Positions 52,250 through 60,504 of a stretch of DNA of 64,000 bases are shown here, one piece after another. The stretch is from CBDEFX01 sp965237635. Lineage in GTDB: Bacteria > Chloroflexota > Dehalococcoidia > Lucifugimonadales > CAUZJF01. The notes under the pieces were generated by a model that was not told where the DNA came from, searched no databases, and saw only the letters and a list, made by a program, of their open reading frames with translations. Location: NCBI GenBank assembly GCA_965237635.1, contig CBDEFX010000002.1, forward strand, positions 930,001-994,000, given 5' to 3'. The translations under genes were made by a program, and so were the position numbers. Position 1 is the first letter of the stretch. Every line of letters begins with the position of its first letter.

Positions 52250-52999
52250 TTCAGCTTATCCTTGTCTACGGTGCTCTACGCTCATAGCTTACAGAAGCTT
52301 GCACCAAGCCTGTCGAGTGTGGGCTTCCGAAGGTTCTACCCAGTTCCGTCATCCCCGAGTAGTTCCGATGCCCCATTGGGACTACTCGGGGGGCCAGTCC
52401 CTTGATAAACCCACGCGGCCCTGACCGAAAGGGCCTGCTTTCCCCATGAAACCTAGTATATGACTAGAAGACCTTCTCGCGAACATGGCATCGGCTTATG
52501 TAGGGGCGCAAGGCTTGCGCCCTGCTCTCGATCCCTTCACTTACGGGCGAGGGTGAGGATGACCACCCCAACCCCGTCCGTCCCGAGTGTCCCGGTGCCC
52601 TCATCGGGACCGTATCGAGGGAGCCATGCGAACGCCCCTCGATACGGCGCTAAGAAGCGCCTACTCGGGGTATGCGGAGGCTATGGCCACCACCCACCGA
52701 ATATCCCGATACCCCATCCGGACGAATCGAGGGACAGGACAGACCATCCCTCTCGGAACCACGATCCTAGCACCCTACTCGCGGTGTGCGGGAGGCGACG
52801 GCCACCACCCACCGAATATCCCGAGTAGTCCCGATGCCCCCATCGGGACGTATCGAGGGACAGGACAGACCATCCGTCTCGGAACCATGAAACTAGAACC
52901 TACTCGGCGTATGCGGGAGGCGACGGCCATCGCACACCGAATACCCCGAGTGTCCCGATGTCGCATCGGGACACTCGGGGGGCGCCCTGCTGCTAACGC
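52250..52999. repeat. Tandem and dispersed repeats between dnaB and rplI
   Basis: Three tandem units start at 52661 (114 bp), 52775 (125 bp) and 52900 (partial, about 80 bp). Each begins CTACTCG and contains a GGCCACCACCCACCGAAT-like block and an R3 hairpin. Separate R3 copies lie at 52350-52392 and 52583-52622, and an R4 palindrome at 52499-52525. There is no gene. A reading frame through the units is repeat sequence. Confidence 0.85.
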
Positions 53000-53869
53000 C
53001 TAAGCGCCCTCGCGAGTCTCGCCATCCTCGTCCGCCTTCTCTTCTTCCGCAACACTCACATCTTCAGGCGGCGCCTCGGCGACGATCTCAGGGGCCTCTT
53101 GCTCTGCGACAGCCTCGTCAGGCTGCTCCTCGGCCTCGGGCGGAGTCTCCTTAGCGCCAGTGGCCTCTGGCGCCTCTTCCTCCGCAACACTGACATCTTG
53201 ATGGGGCGCCTCGGCAACGGCTTTGGAGGCCTCCTGCTCTGCGACCGTGTCGTCAGGCTCCTCATCAACGGCGGCCGTGTCTTCGGCTGGCGTGTCCGTT
53301 TCGATTTCGGTGGCTTCTACCTGCGCGACGGCAACGTCCCCGTCGGACGACTCGCCGGCCTCCTTCTCGGCCTCCGCCTCCCGGGCCGCCTCGAAGCTCT
53401 CAAGGAATTCAACAGGGTCGGTGCCCGCCGGATGGACCAGAAGCTTGATGTCGGTCTCCACCTCTGCGTGAAGCCTTATCCGGAGATCAAAAAGTCCAAC
53501 CTCGCGGATCGACTCGGGAATCGAGATCGTCCGTCGGTCGATCTCTCGCTCGGCAATCTTCGCCAGCCCCTCGGCAACGATGGCGTTTGTCACTGACCCG
53601 TACAGGCGGCCGCTCGCTCCGGCCCTCATCTCTACGTTTAGCTGGGCGCCGTCAAGCGCCTCGCGGAGATCCTTCATATCCGCTAGCGTCTTGGTCCGCG
53701 TCGCTTCGGCTTCCTTCTTCAGCCGTTCGACACGCTGTAACGCGTCTTTCGTGATAGGCGTCGCCAGACGCTTTGGGATCAGGTAGTTACGCGCGAACCC
53801 GGCCTTGACCTCCTTGACGTCACCCCCTTGGGCGACACCGGTCACGTCCTCCAAAAAGACCACTCTCAT
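53000..53869 (-). CDS. rplI: Ribosomal protein bL9 with long acidic tail
   Basis: Residues 1-148 are a complete bL9. The N-terminal rRNA-binding part has the signature GGDVKEVKAGFARNYLIPKRLA, then come the connecting helix and the C-terminal domain ending LLVHPAGTDPVEF. bL9 normally stops near residue 150. Here another 140 residues follow, rich in Glu, Ala, Asp and Val. They include two copies of an AVAEAP-DVSVAEEE unit at about 203-238 and 247-277, which share EQEA blocks. Similar DNA segments recur in the gene, so the tail grew by internal duplication. The start is ATG. Confidence 0.93.
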   Translation of the reverse strand: MRVVFLEDVTGVAQGGDVKEVKAGFARNYLIPKRLATPITKDALQRVERLKKEAEATRTKTLADMKDLREALDGAQLNVEMRAGASGRLYGSVTNAIVAEGLAKIAEREIDRRTISIPESIREVGLFDLRIRLHAEVETDIKLLVHPAGTDPVEFLESFEAAREAEAEKEAGESSDGDVAVAQVEATEIETDTPAEDTAAVDEEPDDTVAEQEASKAVAEAPHQDVSVAEEEAPEATGAKETPPEAEEQPDEAVAEQEAPEIVAEAPPEDVSVAEEEKADEDGETREGA

Positions 53870-54187
53870 ATCGTAGTACCTCGGATACTTCAGAAGTTCA
53901 GAATCGGGACAATCCGTCTATCCCGAGTAGTCACGATTCCCCGTGGGACGTATCGAGGGACCTGTCCCGAGCTAAGTGGAAGTCTAGACTTCCAAGCTGG
54001 ACGTAGGCGCGGATTTCAAACCCGCCCTCCCTCCTCCGCACTGAGTTTGCGGAAGTGGGAGGCCGTCGAAAGACAGGTCTCGATTGGCCGGATTATAACA
54101 TGCCGCGCCCACAATCAGTAGGGTCAATGACGGGGAATTCGGGGTGCAATTTCCTTCTTGAAGCCCCGCCCTGACGTGCCCATCACA
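53870..54187. repeat. R3 and R2 repeats upstream of rpsP
   Basis: A degenerate R3 hairpin lies at 53921-53961 and an R2 palindrome with its GGACGTAGG lead at 53995-54028. There is no gene. Confidence 0.75.
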
Positions 54188-54217
54188 TTGACATTAACGG
54201 AATCAAGCGGCTAGAAT
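54188..54217 (+). promoter_or_regulatory. Promoter of the rpsP-khpA-rimM operon
   Basis: TTGACA (54188-54193), 18 bases, TAGAAT (54212-54217). The leader to the rpsP start is about 40 bases. Confidence 0.75.
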
Positions 54218-54263
54218 CTACCGGTAGGGTAAGAGAACGCCTGTTCAGGGAGACATTTGCGAA

Positions 54264-54521
54264 GTGCTTCGAATTAGACTCAGAAGGGTAGGGGCTAAGA
54301 AACAGCCGAGTTACAGAGTTGTGGTAGCCGACTCAAGGGCGGCGCGAGATGGGGCCTTTGTGGAGAAGATCGGCCATCATGACCCGCTGACCGACCCGCC
54401 AACGACCGTAATCGACGAGGAAAAAGCGCTGAAGTGGCTGCGAGTCGGTGCTCAGCCTAGTGAGGCGGTCGGGCGGATATTCAAGCGAATGGGAATCTTC
54501 GAAAGAGTCAAGCAGGAATGA
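54264..54521 (+). CDS. rpsP: Ribosomal protein bS16
   Basis: The 85-residue protein matches bS16 from LRIRLRRVGAKKQPSYRVVVADSRAARDGAFVEKIGHHDPL to the C-terminal KALKWLRVGAQPSEAVGRIFKR. It binds 16S rRNA in the 30S body. It starts with GTG and its stop overlaps the khpA ATG (ATGA). It is first in the common rpsP-khpA-rimM order. Confidence 0.97.
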   Translation: MLRIRLRRVGAKKQPSYRVVVADSRAARDGAFVEKIGHHDPLTDPPTTVIDEEKALKWLRVGAQPSEAVGRIFKRMGIFERVKQE

Positions 54522-54745
54522 AAGAGCTGGTCGAGTATATCGTCAAGTCCATCGCCTCACACCCCGACGACGTCAAGGTCACGGAGGAAGATGAAGATGG
54601 ACGCATCATTTTGAGGCTTGAGGTGGCTCCCGAGGATAAGGGAAAGGTCATCGGCCGACAAGGCCGAGTGGCCCAGTCGATTAGAGTCCTCCTCAGGGTA
54701 GCCGCCGTGAAACAAGGCACCCGCGCAATGCTGGAGATAGTCTAG
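54518..54745 (+). CDS. khpA: KH-domain RNA-binding protein KhpA (YlqC)
   Basis: The 75-residue protein is a single KH domain with the GKVIGRQGRVAQSIRVLLR loop (GxxG type) near residues 47-62. KhpA usually pairs with KhpB (Jag) to bind RNA in cell division and envelope control. It is coupled to rpsP and precedes rimM by 10 bases, the usual arrangement. Confidence 0.95.
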   Translation: MKELVEYIVKSIASHPDDVKVTEEDEDGRIILRLEVAPEDKGKVIGRQGRVAQSIRVLLRVAAVKQGTRAMLEIV

Positions 54746-54755
54746 CCAGACTGCG

Positions 54756-55310
54756 TTGTCTCTACCCACGTCATTGCCCCAGTTGCCCCTTCCAGACCAA
54801 GTACCTAGCCCCAACTCCCAGGATGCAGTCGTCGTCGGCCGGGTCACTGGGCCGTGGGGCCTTCTCGGCGACGTCAAGGTAGAGCCATCCACCGACTTCC
54901 CCGAGCGCTTCTCTCCAGGAAGCGTCCTCTTGCTCGATGGCCGTCCAACACGCGTAGTCCGCTCCCGAAGCCACAAGGGCGCTTTCGTTGTCAAGCTCGA
55001 CCAGGTCAACGATCGTACCCAGGCCGAGTCGCTCCGAGGAACGATCCTTTCCATCCGAAGGGATGAGACAAGACCTCTCCCTGAGGGCACCTACTACTAC
55101 TTTCAGATCATCGACATGGGCGTCTGGAGCGAAGACGGCGAGTATCTCGGAGCTGTAACCCAGGTGCTGTCCACCGGGGCCAACGACGTCTACGTGGTCC
55201 GGGATGCCGGTCAGAAAGAGGTCCTGATTCCTGCCCTAGAGGACGTGGTCCTAGAGGTCAACCCAGCCGAAGGCAGGATGGTGGTCCGTCTCCCCGAGGG
55301 ACTCCGCTAA
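54756..55310 (+). CDS. rimM: Ribosome maturation factor RimM
   Basis: The 184-residue protein has the RimM N-terminal domain (VVVGRVTGPWGLLGDVKVEPSTDFPERF) and a PRC-barrel domain (YYYFQIIDMGVWSEDGEYLGAVTQVLSTGANDVYVV). It ends VLIPALEDVVLEVNPAEGRMVV. It binds uS19 in 30S maturation. The only plausible start is TTG 54756. The usual downstream trmD is absent; a convergent thiamine transporter follows instead. Confidence 0.95.
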   Translation: MSLPTSLPQLPLPDQVPSPNSQDAVVVGRVTGPWGLLGDVKVEPSTDFPERFSPGSVLLLDGRPTRVVRSRSHKGAFVVKLDQVNDRTQAESLRGTILSIRRDETRPLPEGTYYYFQIIDMGVWSEDGEYLGAVTQVLSTGANDVYVVRDAGQKEVLIPALEDVVLEVNPAEGRMVVRLPEGLR

Positions 55311-55323
55311 AAGGCTCGCGAGC

Positions 55324-56394
55324 TTAGGCGCCCTTCAGGACTTTGAAGGCGGCGGGGTCGACAAGGAGCGAAACTTGCTGGCCCGGCTCTAGTATGGCAC
55401 CGGAGAGGTCCGGCAGCAAACGGCAGAAGAGAGCGCCCTCTCCGACGCTGACCTTGAGCTCGTACTCGCTGCCCCGGAACACCCTTTCCACGATGGTCCC
55501 CGTGAGCGTGTTCTTCTCCGGGGGTCCGTCGTCGACCGTCAGGCCCACGGCTATCCCGCTCTCCTTGATTAGCAGCGTGTTCTCACCCTCAGGCGCCGAT
55601 TGCTGGCTCAGGGTGAGAGTTCCGACAGCGCACTCGATCTCAGTGGTCTCGCCATGGCGCCGCACGACCCCTCGCATAATGTTCTTGAACCCCAGGGACC
55701 GGGCAACGAACTCGTCGCCGGGGTCGTCGAAGACCTCCTTGGCGGTACCGGTCCGGACTATCTTGCCCTCGTTCATGAACATCAGCCTGTCGGCCATTGC
55801 GAAGGCCTCGTCCCTGTCGTGCGTGACGTAAATAGCTGTCGCACCCACCCTCTTAAGGATGGCGCGCATTTGGACCTGAAGCGAGTCCCTCAGGGCCCTG
55901 TCCAGTGCTCCCAGGGGCTCGTCGAGCATCAAAAGCCGGGGGGCCGGCGCCAGCGACCGCGCCAGCGCTACACGCTGCCGTTCGCCCCCGGAGAGCTCGT
56001 GGACCTTTCGCTCGGCGAAGCCGGCCATGTCGACCAGGGCCAGCAGTTCGTGGACCCGCTCCCGGACGGCCGCCTTCGGCAGACGCTGCATACGCAGTCC
56101 GAACGCCACGTTTCCAAACACGTCCATATGAGGGAACAGCGCCAGGTCCTGGAACATCAGGCCGAAACCCCGCTCTTGCGCGGGGACTCCACCAAGCGGC
56201 TCGCTGTCGATGGAGACAGTCCCTTCGTCCGGCTCGTCGATCCCGGCGATGAGTCGAAGGAGCGTGGTCTTACCCGAGCCGCTCGGTCCTAGCAGGCACA
56301 GGATCTCCCCCTTTTCGACCACGAAGGAGACCCCATCGACGGCCACGGCTATATCGAAGGACTTAGAGAGGCCGGAGACCTCGAGGAGCGCCAT
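55324..56394 (-). CDS. thiQ: Thiamine ABC importer ATP-binding protein
   Basis: The 356-residue ATPase has Walker A GPSGSGKTT, signature LSGGERQR, Walker B LLMLDEPLGALD and the switch His in VTHD, followed by a TOBE-type C-terminal domain. ThiQ of enterobacteria lacks the TOBE part, so this is a longer form resembling iron/spermidine importer ATPases. The assignment to thiamine rests on the TPP riboswitch at the head of the operon. Its ATG overlaps the permease stop (ATGA). The frame is open upstream but is antisense noise. Confidence 0.9.
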   Translation of the reverse strand: MALLEVSGLSKSFDIAVAVDGVSFVVEKGEILCLLGPSGSGKTTLLRLIAGIDEPDEGTVSIDSEPLGGVPAQERGFGLMFQDLALFPHMDVFGNVAFGLRMQRLPKAAVRERVHELLALVDMAGFAERKVHELSGGERQRVALARSLAPAPRLLMLDEPLGALDRALRDSLQVQMRAILKRVGATAIYVTHDRDEAFAMADRLMFMNEGKIVRTGTAKEVFDDPGDEFVARSLGFKNIMRGVVRRHGETTEIECAVGTLTLSQQSAPEGENTLLIKESGIAVGLTVDDGPPEKNTLTGTIVERVFRGSEYELKVSVGEGALFCRLLPDLSGAILEPGQQVSLLVDPAAFKVLKGA

Positions 56395-58058
56395 CAGAAA
56401 GCGCCCGCGCCCCTGTAGCGAAACCTTTCGATAGCAACGAATCCCAGGGCGACTACGACCATGAGCAGGCTGCTCATTGCCAGCGCTTTGCCCAGGTTCG
56501 CGGCGCCGGGCAGGCCGAGGAATCGGAAGATCGCGACCGGCATAGTCGTGAACTCGGGCCGCACGAGCAGCAAAGAGGCCCCGAACTCGCCCATCGAGAC
56601 AGCGAAGGCGAATGTGGCTCCGACCAGAAGCGCCGGGGCGATGATCGGCAGATCGACAAACAAAAAAACCCGTGCCGGAGAGGCGCCCAGGACCCTGGCC
56701 GCCTCTCTGAGGTTCGGGTTCATGCCTCGCAGCACCGGCAGAAGGCTCCTGATGACGAAGGGATACGCTATCAACGAGTAAGCGATGACCAGGATTAGCC
56801 ACGAGCCTCGAAGGTCCAGCGGCGGGCGGTTCAGCGTTATCAGATAGCCGAATCCCAGGGTCACCGCGGAGACGCCTAGCGGCAGCATGAAGAGGGCGTC
56901 GGCAACGCTCGTCCCGCGTCGGCCTGGCCGCGAGAGGAAGTATGCGACGGTCCCCCCAAGGACCAGGGAGATGGCAACAGTCGCCAATGCGAACCTGACC
57001 GAGTTCCACATGACGGTCACCGGCGAGAGGTAGAAGTAGGAACCCCGTTCGTCGGAGAACAGGTTGGCGACGTGGGCAGGAGTGTAGCCGTCGGCTGCCG
57101 AGACCGCCCGAACTACCAGCGCGATGAGCGGCGACAGAACGACAAGCAGGTACAAGAGCATGGCGAATATGAACACCCTGTCGCCGACCCGCAGCTTGCG
57201 GCGAACGGTGGCCGTTCGGGCCGTCAGATTCATGGGAGCCGCGCTGGACTCCTGAAGCCTCGTGTACAGCAGCAGAAAGACGTACGTGAAGACGAGCTGG
57301 ATGACCGCCAGAGCGCCCGCGAGCGGCAGCCGGAACAGCTTGGCCGTGAGCTCGTATATGGCGACCTCGAGCGTGGCGAGCTGCGCTCCGCCCAGGATGA
57401 GCACGACGCCGAAGCTGGTGAACGAGAAGGCGAACGCCAGCAGCGCGGAGGACGCGATCGCGGGCAGCAGCAGGGGCAAAGTCACATGGTAGAAGGTCTG
57501 GACTCGTCCGGCGCCCAACACCTTGGCCGCCTCCTCAATAGAGGGGTCGAGATTCGCCCACAGCGCCGAGACGATGCGTACCACGATGGCGTAGTTGTAG
57601 AAGGCGTGGGCCATGAAGATGATCGTCAGCGTGTTGGTGATCTTGATCGGGGGCTCACTGAGGTCGAAGGTGTCCATCAGGACGGAGTTCACGACGCCCT
57701 GTGATCCGAAGAGGGCCACGAACCCCATGGCCACGACGATCGTAGGCATCACGAAGGGGACCGTGGTCACGGCCTTCAGAAGGCCTTTGCCCGGGAACTC
57801 GTACTTGGCGAAGAGGTAGGCTACAGGCAGTCCGAGCGCCACAGAAAGAAGCGTTGAGACGAGGGCCTGCCAGGTGGTGAACCAGATACGGCCTAGGTAG
57901 TACGAGTCTCCCAATATGGAGCCGAACGGTCCGAGGTCGAGCCCCCCTTCACCGACGAGGCTTCGGCCAAGGATCGCTACGAGCGGGTACAGGAAGAAGA
58001 GGCCCAGATATCCAAGCGGCACGACCAACAGAAAGCGACCAAGCCTCAGCCGGCTCAT
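56394..58058 (-). CDS. thiP: Thiamine ABC importer permease, two-fold
   Basis: The 554-residue protein is two fused permease halves with about twelve membrane helices. Each half has an EAA loop: EEAAKVLGAGRVQTFYHVTLP and REAARVLGASPARVFLFVDLPI. This is the ThiP/FbpB fold. I start at ATG 58058, five bases after the thiB stop, because codons upstream lie antisense to thiB. It works with the downstream ATPase and the upstream binding protein. Confidence 0.92.
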   Translation of the reverse strand: MSRLRLGRFLLVVPLGYLGLFFLYPLVAILGRSLVGEGGLDLGPFGSILGDSYYLGRIWFTTWQALVSTLLSVALGLPVAYLFAKYEFPGKGLLKAVTTVPFVMPTIVVAMGFVALFGSQGVVNSVLMDTFDLSEPPIKITNTLTIIFMAHAFYNYAIVVRIVSALWANLDPSIEEAAKVLGAGRVQTFYHVTLPLLLPAIASSALLAFAFSFTSFGVVLILGGAQLATLEVAIYELTAKLFRLPLAGALAVIQLVFTYVFLLLYTRLQESSAAPMNLTARTATVRRKLRVGDRVFIFAMLLYLLVVLSPLIALVVRAVSAADGYTPAHVANLFSDERGSYFYLSPVTVMWNSVRFALATVAISLVLGGTVAYFLSRPGRRGTSVADALFMLPLGVSAVTLGFGYLITLNRPPLDLRGSWLILVIAYSLIAYPFVIRSLLPVLRGMNPNLREAARVLGASPARVFLFVDLPIIAPALLVGATFAFAVSMGEFGASLLLVRPEFTTMPVAIFRFLGLPGAANLGKALAMSSLLMVVVALGFVAIERFRYRGAGAF

Positions 58059-58063
58059 TCCGG

Positions 58064-59158
58064 TCAGCGGAGCACGACCTTCGTCCAGGCGTCTATCCAC
58101 TCCTCCCGCTTCTCGTCGATGGTGGCGGGGTCGATGTCCGCCGGCAGGGTCGGCACCTGGGCGAAGCTGAAGAAGTCCGGGGTCTGGGCCTGGCTGTTGA
58201 CCGGGTAGACGAACATCTTGCCCGGGATGTCCTCCTGGAAGCGCCTGTCCAGAGCGTAGTCGACGAAGCGCTGAGCGAGGTCCAAGACCTTGGTGCCTCT
58301 GAGGATGCCGATCCCTTCGATCTGAAGGAAAGTGCCCCGGTCGACCAGCAGGTTGCCCGTCGGAGGATCCGTGTATTTGCCCTCCGAAAAGAAGACCTCG
58401 GCGGCCGGGCTGGTGGCGTAGCTCACGACTAGCGGTCGGTCGCCACCGTACTTGGTAAAATCGGTGTAGTAGGCGTTGCTCCAGCCGTCCTTCACCACCA
58501 CGTCGTTGGCCCGCAGGTCCGCCCAGAAGTCGAGGTAGTCGTAGTCGTCGTCTTCCCCGAAGTACGAGACCGTGGCGATTAGAAAGGCGAGGCCGGGCGA
58601 CGATGTCGGCGGGCTCTGCACCACAAGCTTGCCCTTCCACTTTGGCTGGGTCAGTTCCTCCAACGTGGTGGGTGTCGTCAGGTTGTTCTCCGCCAGGTAC
58701 TCCTTGTCGTAGTTGATGTTGACGTAGCCATAGTCCACGGGGTTCACGTGAAAGGTATCGTCCAGGATGAACTGCTCCTGTACGTTGGCCACCAGCGGTG
58801 ACTCGTACACGACGAATATCTCTTCCCTCAGCGCCCTGGTCAGGTAGGTGTTGTCCACGCCGTAGAGCAGGTCTGCGGACGGGTTTCCCTTTTCAAGGAT
58901 GGCGCGGTTCAGGACCTCCCCAGCGTCGCCGCCCTTGAGAATAACGACCTTGGCGTTGTTGGCCTGCTCGAACTCCCGGATCACCTCGTCGCCGATATCG
59001 AAGCTGTCGTGGCTCAGCACCTTCAGCTCACGTGGCTCGGACGGCGTGGGCGTCGCGGCCGGAGGCACGGCGGTTGAGGCCGTGTCCTCCTCGCCGCAGG
59101 CCATCGCCAGCAAGACGAGCACCGTCGCTACGGTCGTCATCGCTCGAAGCTTAATCAT
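58064..59158 (-). CDS. thiB: Thiamine-binding lipoprotein of the ABC importer
   Basis: The 364-residue protein has a lipoprotein signal (TTVATVLVLLAMACG) and a Thr/Pro-rich linker. Its mature domain begins LKVLSHDSFDIGDEVIREFEQANNAKVVILKGGDAGEVLNRAILEKGNPSADLLYGVDNTYL, a close match to the ThiB/TbpA pattern. Late segments (VDYALDRRFQEDIPGKMFVYPVNSQA) also fit. It captures thiamine outside the cell. It is the first gene of thiB-thiP-thiQ behind a TPP riboswitch. Confidence 0.95.
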   Translation of the reverse strand: MIKLRAMTTVATVLVLLAMACGEEDTASTAVPPAATPTPSEPRELKVLSHDSFDIGDEVIREFEQANNAKVVILKGGDAGEVLNRAILEKGNPSADLLYGVDNTYLTRALREEIFVVYESPLVANVQEQFILDDTFHVNPVDYGYVNINYDKEYLAENNLTTPTTLEELTQPKWKGKLVVQSPPTSSPGLAFLIATVSYFGEDDDYDYLDFWADLRANDVVVKDGWSNAYYTDFTKYGGDRPLVVSYATSPAAEVFFSEGKYTDPPTGNLLVDRGTFLQIEGIGILRGTKVLDLAQRFVDYALDRRFQEDIPGKMFVYPVNSQAQTPDFFSFAQVPTLPADIDPATIDEKREEWIDAWTKVVLR

Positions 59159-59197
59159 GACCTTGACCTCACCCCGGACTCGAATCCCGCAAACACC

Positions 59198-59226
59198 AAA
59201 AAGGCCTTCCCTGATCCGGGAGGCCT
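59198..59226 (-). terminator. Intrinsic terminator of the TPP riboswitch
   Basis: On the minus strand an AGGCCTCCC/GGGAAGGCCT hairpin is followed by TTTTT. It lies between the riboswitch and the thiB start, so it is the likely expression platform: thiamine pyrophosphate binding should favour termination. Confidence 0.85.
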
Positions 59227-59246
59227 AATCTATACAGACGTTACCT

Positions 59247-59335
59247 CATCCCTACGCTGGCATTACCCAGATCAGGTCACGGGGTCGTCCCAACACGTTG
59301 GGACCTCTCAGCCTGGCTTCCCAAGCTCCCCCCGG
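59247..59335 (-). ncRNA. TPP (thi-box) riboswitch
   Basis: On the minus strand the conserved blocks appear in order: GGGGAGC, GCTGAGAGG, then GACCCGTGACCTGATCTGG-like sequence, and finally GGTAATGCCAGCGTAGGGA. Arms, spacing and direction fit the aptamer directly upstream of thiB. It gives strong support for calling the following ABC system a thiamine or thiamine-precursor importer. Confidence 0.96.
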
Positions 59336-59356
59336 GTATGTATTCTCTTAGCAGGG

Positions 59357-59385
59357 AGTCTAGCGCAGGCAGGCCTTCGTGTCAA
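59357..59385 (-). promoter_or_regulatory. Promoter of the thiamine importer operon
   Basis: On the minus strand TTGACA (59385-59380), 17 bases, TAGACT (59362-59357). Transcription would begin about 15 bases before the riboswitch. Confidence 0.78.
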
Positions 59386-59570
59386 TAGATCGCGGCGGCA
59401 CAGAGGCGTTTCAAGGCCGATACGGACGTCCTTCGACACGCTCAGAGCCTGTGCTGAGCCTGCCGAAGCGACGAACGGATTTGTGAAGATTACCGTTCGT
59501 GGTGAGCTTGTCGAATCACGTGTCAGCAGAGCGAGATATCGAAGGCTTACGAAAAGGTAAGGATGGGAAA

Positions 59571-60491
59571 ATGACTCATCAGCGAATCGGGTACGTTGGA
59601 CTCGGGCAGATGGGCGCGCCAATGGCTGCCCGCCTCCTCGATAGCGGCTATAAACTGGAGGTCTACGATCTGAGCCTAGAAGCGGTCGGCGCGCTTGTAG
59701 GAAAGGGCGCGTCTGCCGCAGAGTCCTGTAAGCAGCTAGCCGAGCGCTGTGATGTCATCATCTCCTCCCTCCCGACCCCTGAGAGCGTCGAGCGGGCTGC
59801 GCTGGGCTCGAATGGCGTCGTGGAGGGCCTCAGTGAGGACAAGACGTTCATAGAGATGAGTACGGTAGACCCGGACACCACGCGCAGAGTGGGTACCGCG
59901 GTCGCCGCCAAGGGAGCGCACATGCTCGACGTACCCGTCGGCAAAGGGCCCGCAGCGGCTGCAGCTGGCGACCTGACCCTCATGATCGGGGGCGACGAGC
60001 GGGTTGTCGAGAGCTGCAAAGACGTACTCGATATTCTCGGGTCGGAGCAGTTCTACTGCGGGCCACTCGGGATGGGAGTGACTACCAAGCTAGTCAACAA
60101 CCTCGTCTCTTGCTCAATATCTGCTCTTTTGGGCGAGGCTTTCACCCTCGGAGCCGCAGCAGGTCTGGAGGCCGGCCTTCTGCGCCAGGTGTTGATCAAC
60201 ACTGCGGCGGATACATGGCATGCGAGGAACACCTTCAAGGACCGTGTACTTGTTCGTAACTTCGAGGCGCGTTTCAAGCTCTCCCTGGCACACAAGGATC
60301 TTGGGGTCGCTGGACGGCTGGCCGACTCCCTAGGGTCCCCCAACACTATCGGGCAGGCCGCCCATGAGGTCCATACGCTGGCCATGCAAATGGGCCTGGG
60401 CGACGAAGACCAGAGCGCCACGGTGAAGGTCGCCGAGGAAGTGGCAGGGGTCGAGGTCAGGGCTTCCTCGTCGCGTGGGCGGGGCGAGTAG
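59571..60491 (+). CDS. 3-hydroxyisobutyrate dehydrogenase-family oxidoreductase
   Basis: The 306-residue protein has the beta-hydroxyacid dehydrogenase signature RIGYVGLGQMGAPMAARLLDSGY and the substrate-binding stretch MLDVPVGKGPAAAAAGDLTLMIGG. The catalytic lysine is in GMGVTTKLVNNLVSCS. Members oxidise 3-hydroxyisobutyrate, tartronate semialdehyde or similar acids with NAD(P). It starts at ATG 59571 behind a GGATGGG stretch. A tartronate semialdehyde role would fit the Hyi-like gene at 37.4 kb, but the two are far apart. Confidence 0.9.
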   Translation: MTHQRIGYVGLGQMGAPMAARLLDSGYKLEVYDLSLEAVGALVGKGASAAESCKQLAERCDVIISSLPTPESVERAALGSNGVVEGLSEDKTFIEMSTVDPDTTRRVGTAVAAKGAHMLDVPVGKGPAAAAAGDLTLMIGGDERVVESCKDVLDILGSEQFYCGPLGMGVTTKLVNNLVSCSISALLGEAFTLGAAAGLEAGLLRQVLINTAADTWHARNTFKDRVLVRNFEARFKLSLAHKDLGVAGRLADSLGSPNTIGQAAHEVHTLAMQMGLGDEDQSATVKVAEEVAGVEVRASSSRGRGE

Positions 60492-60504
60492 GAGGGCTGG
60501 CTGG

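Noticed and set aside
52661..52999. Possible CRISPR array
   Set aside because: Units are over 110 bp, only three in number, and there are no short unique spacers or cas genes. The Cas4-like frame at 38.3 kb belongs to a TM0106-type gene.
52460..53003. Plus-strand frames of 122 and 138 codons
   Set aside because: They are translations of tandem and dispersed repeats with no start signals.
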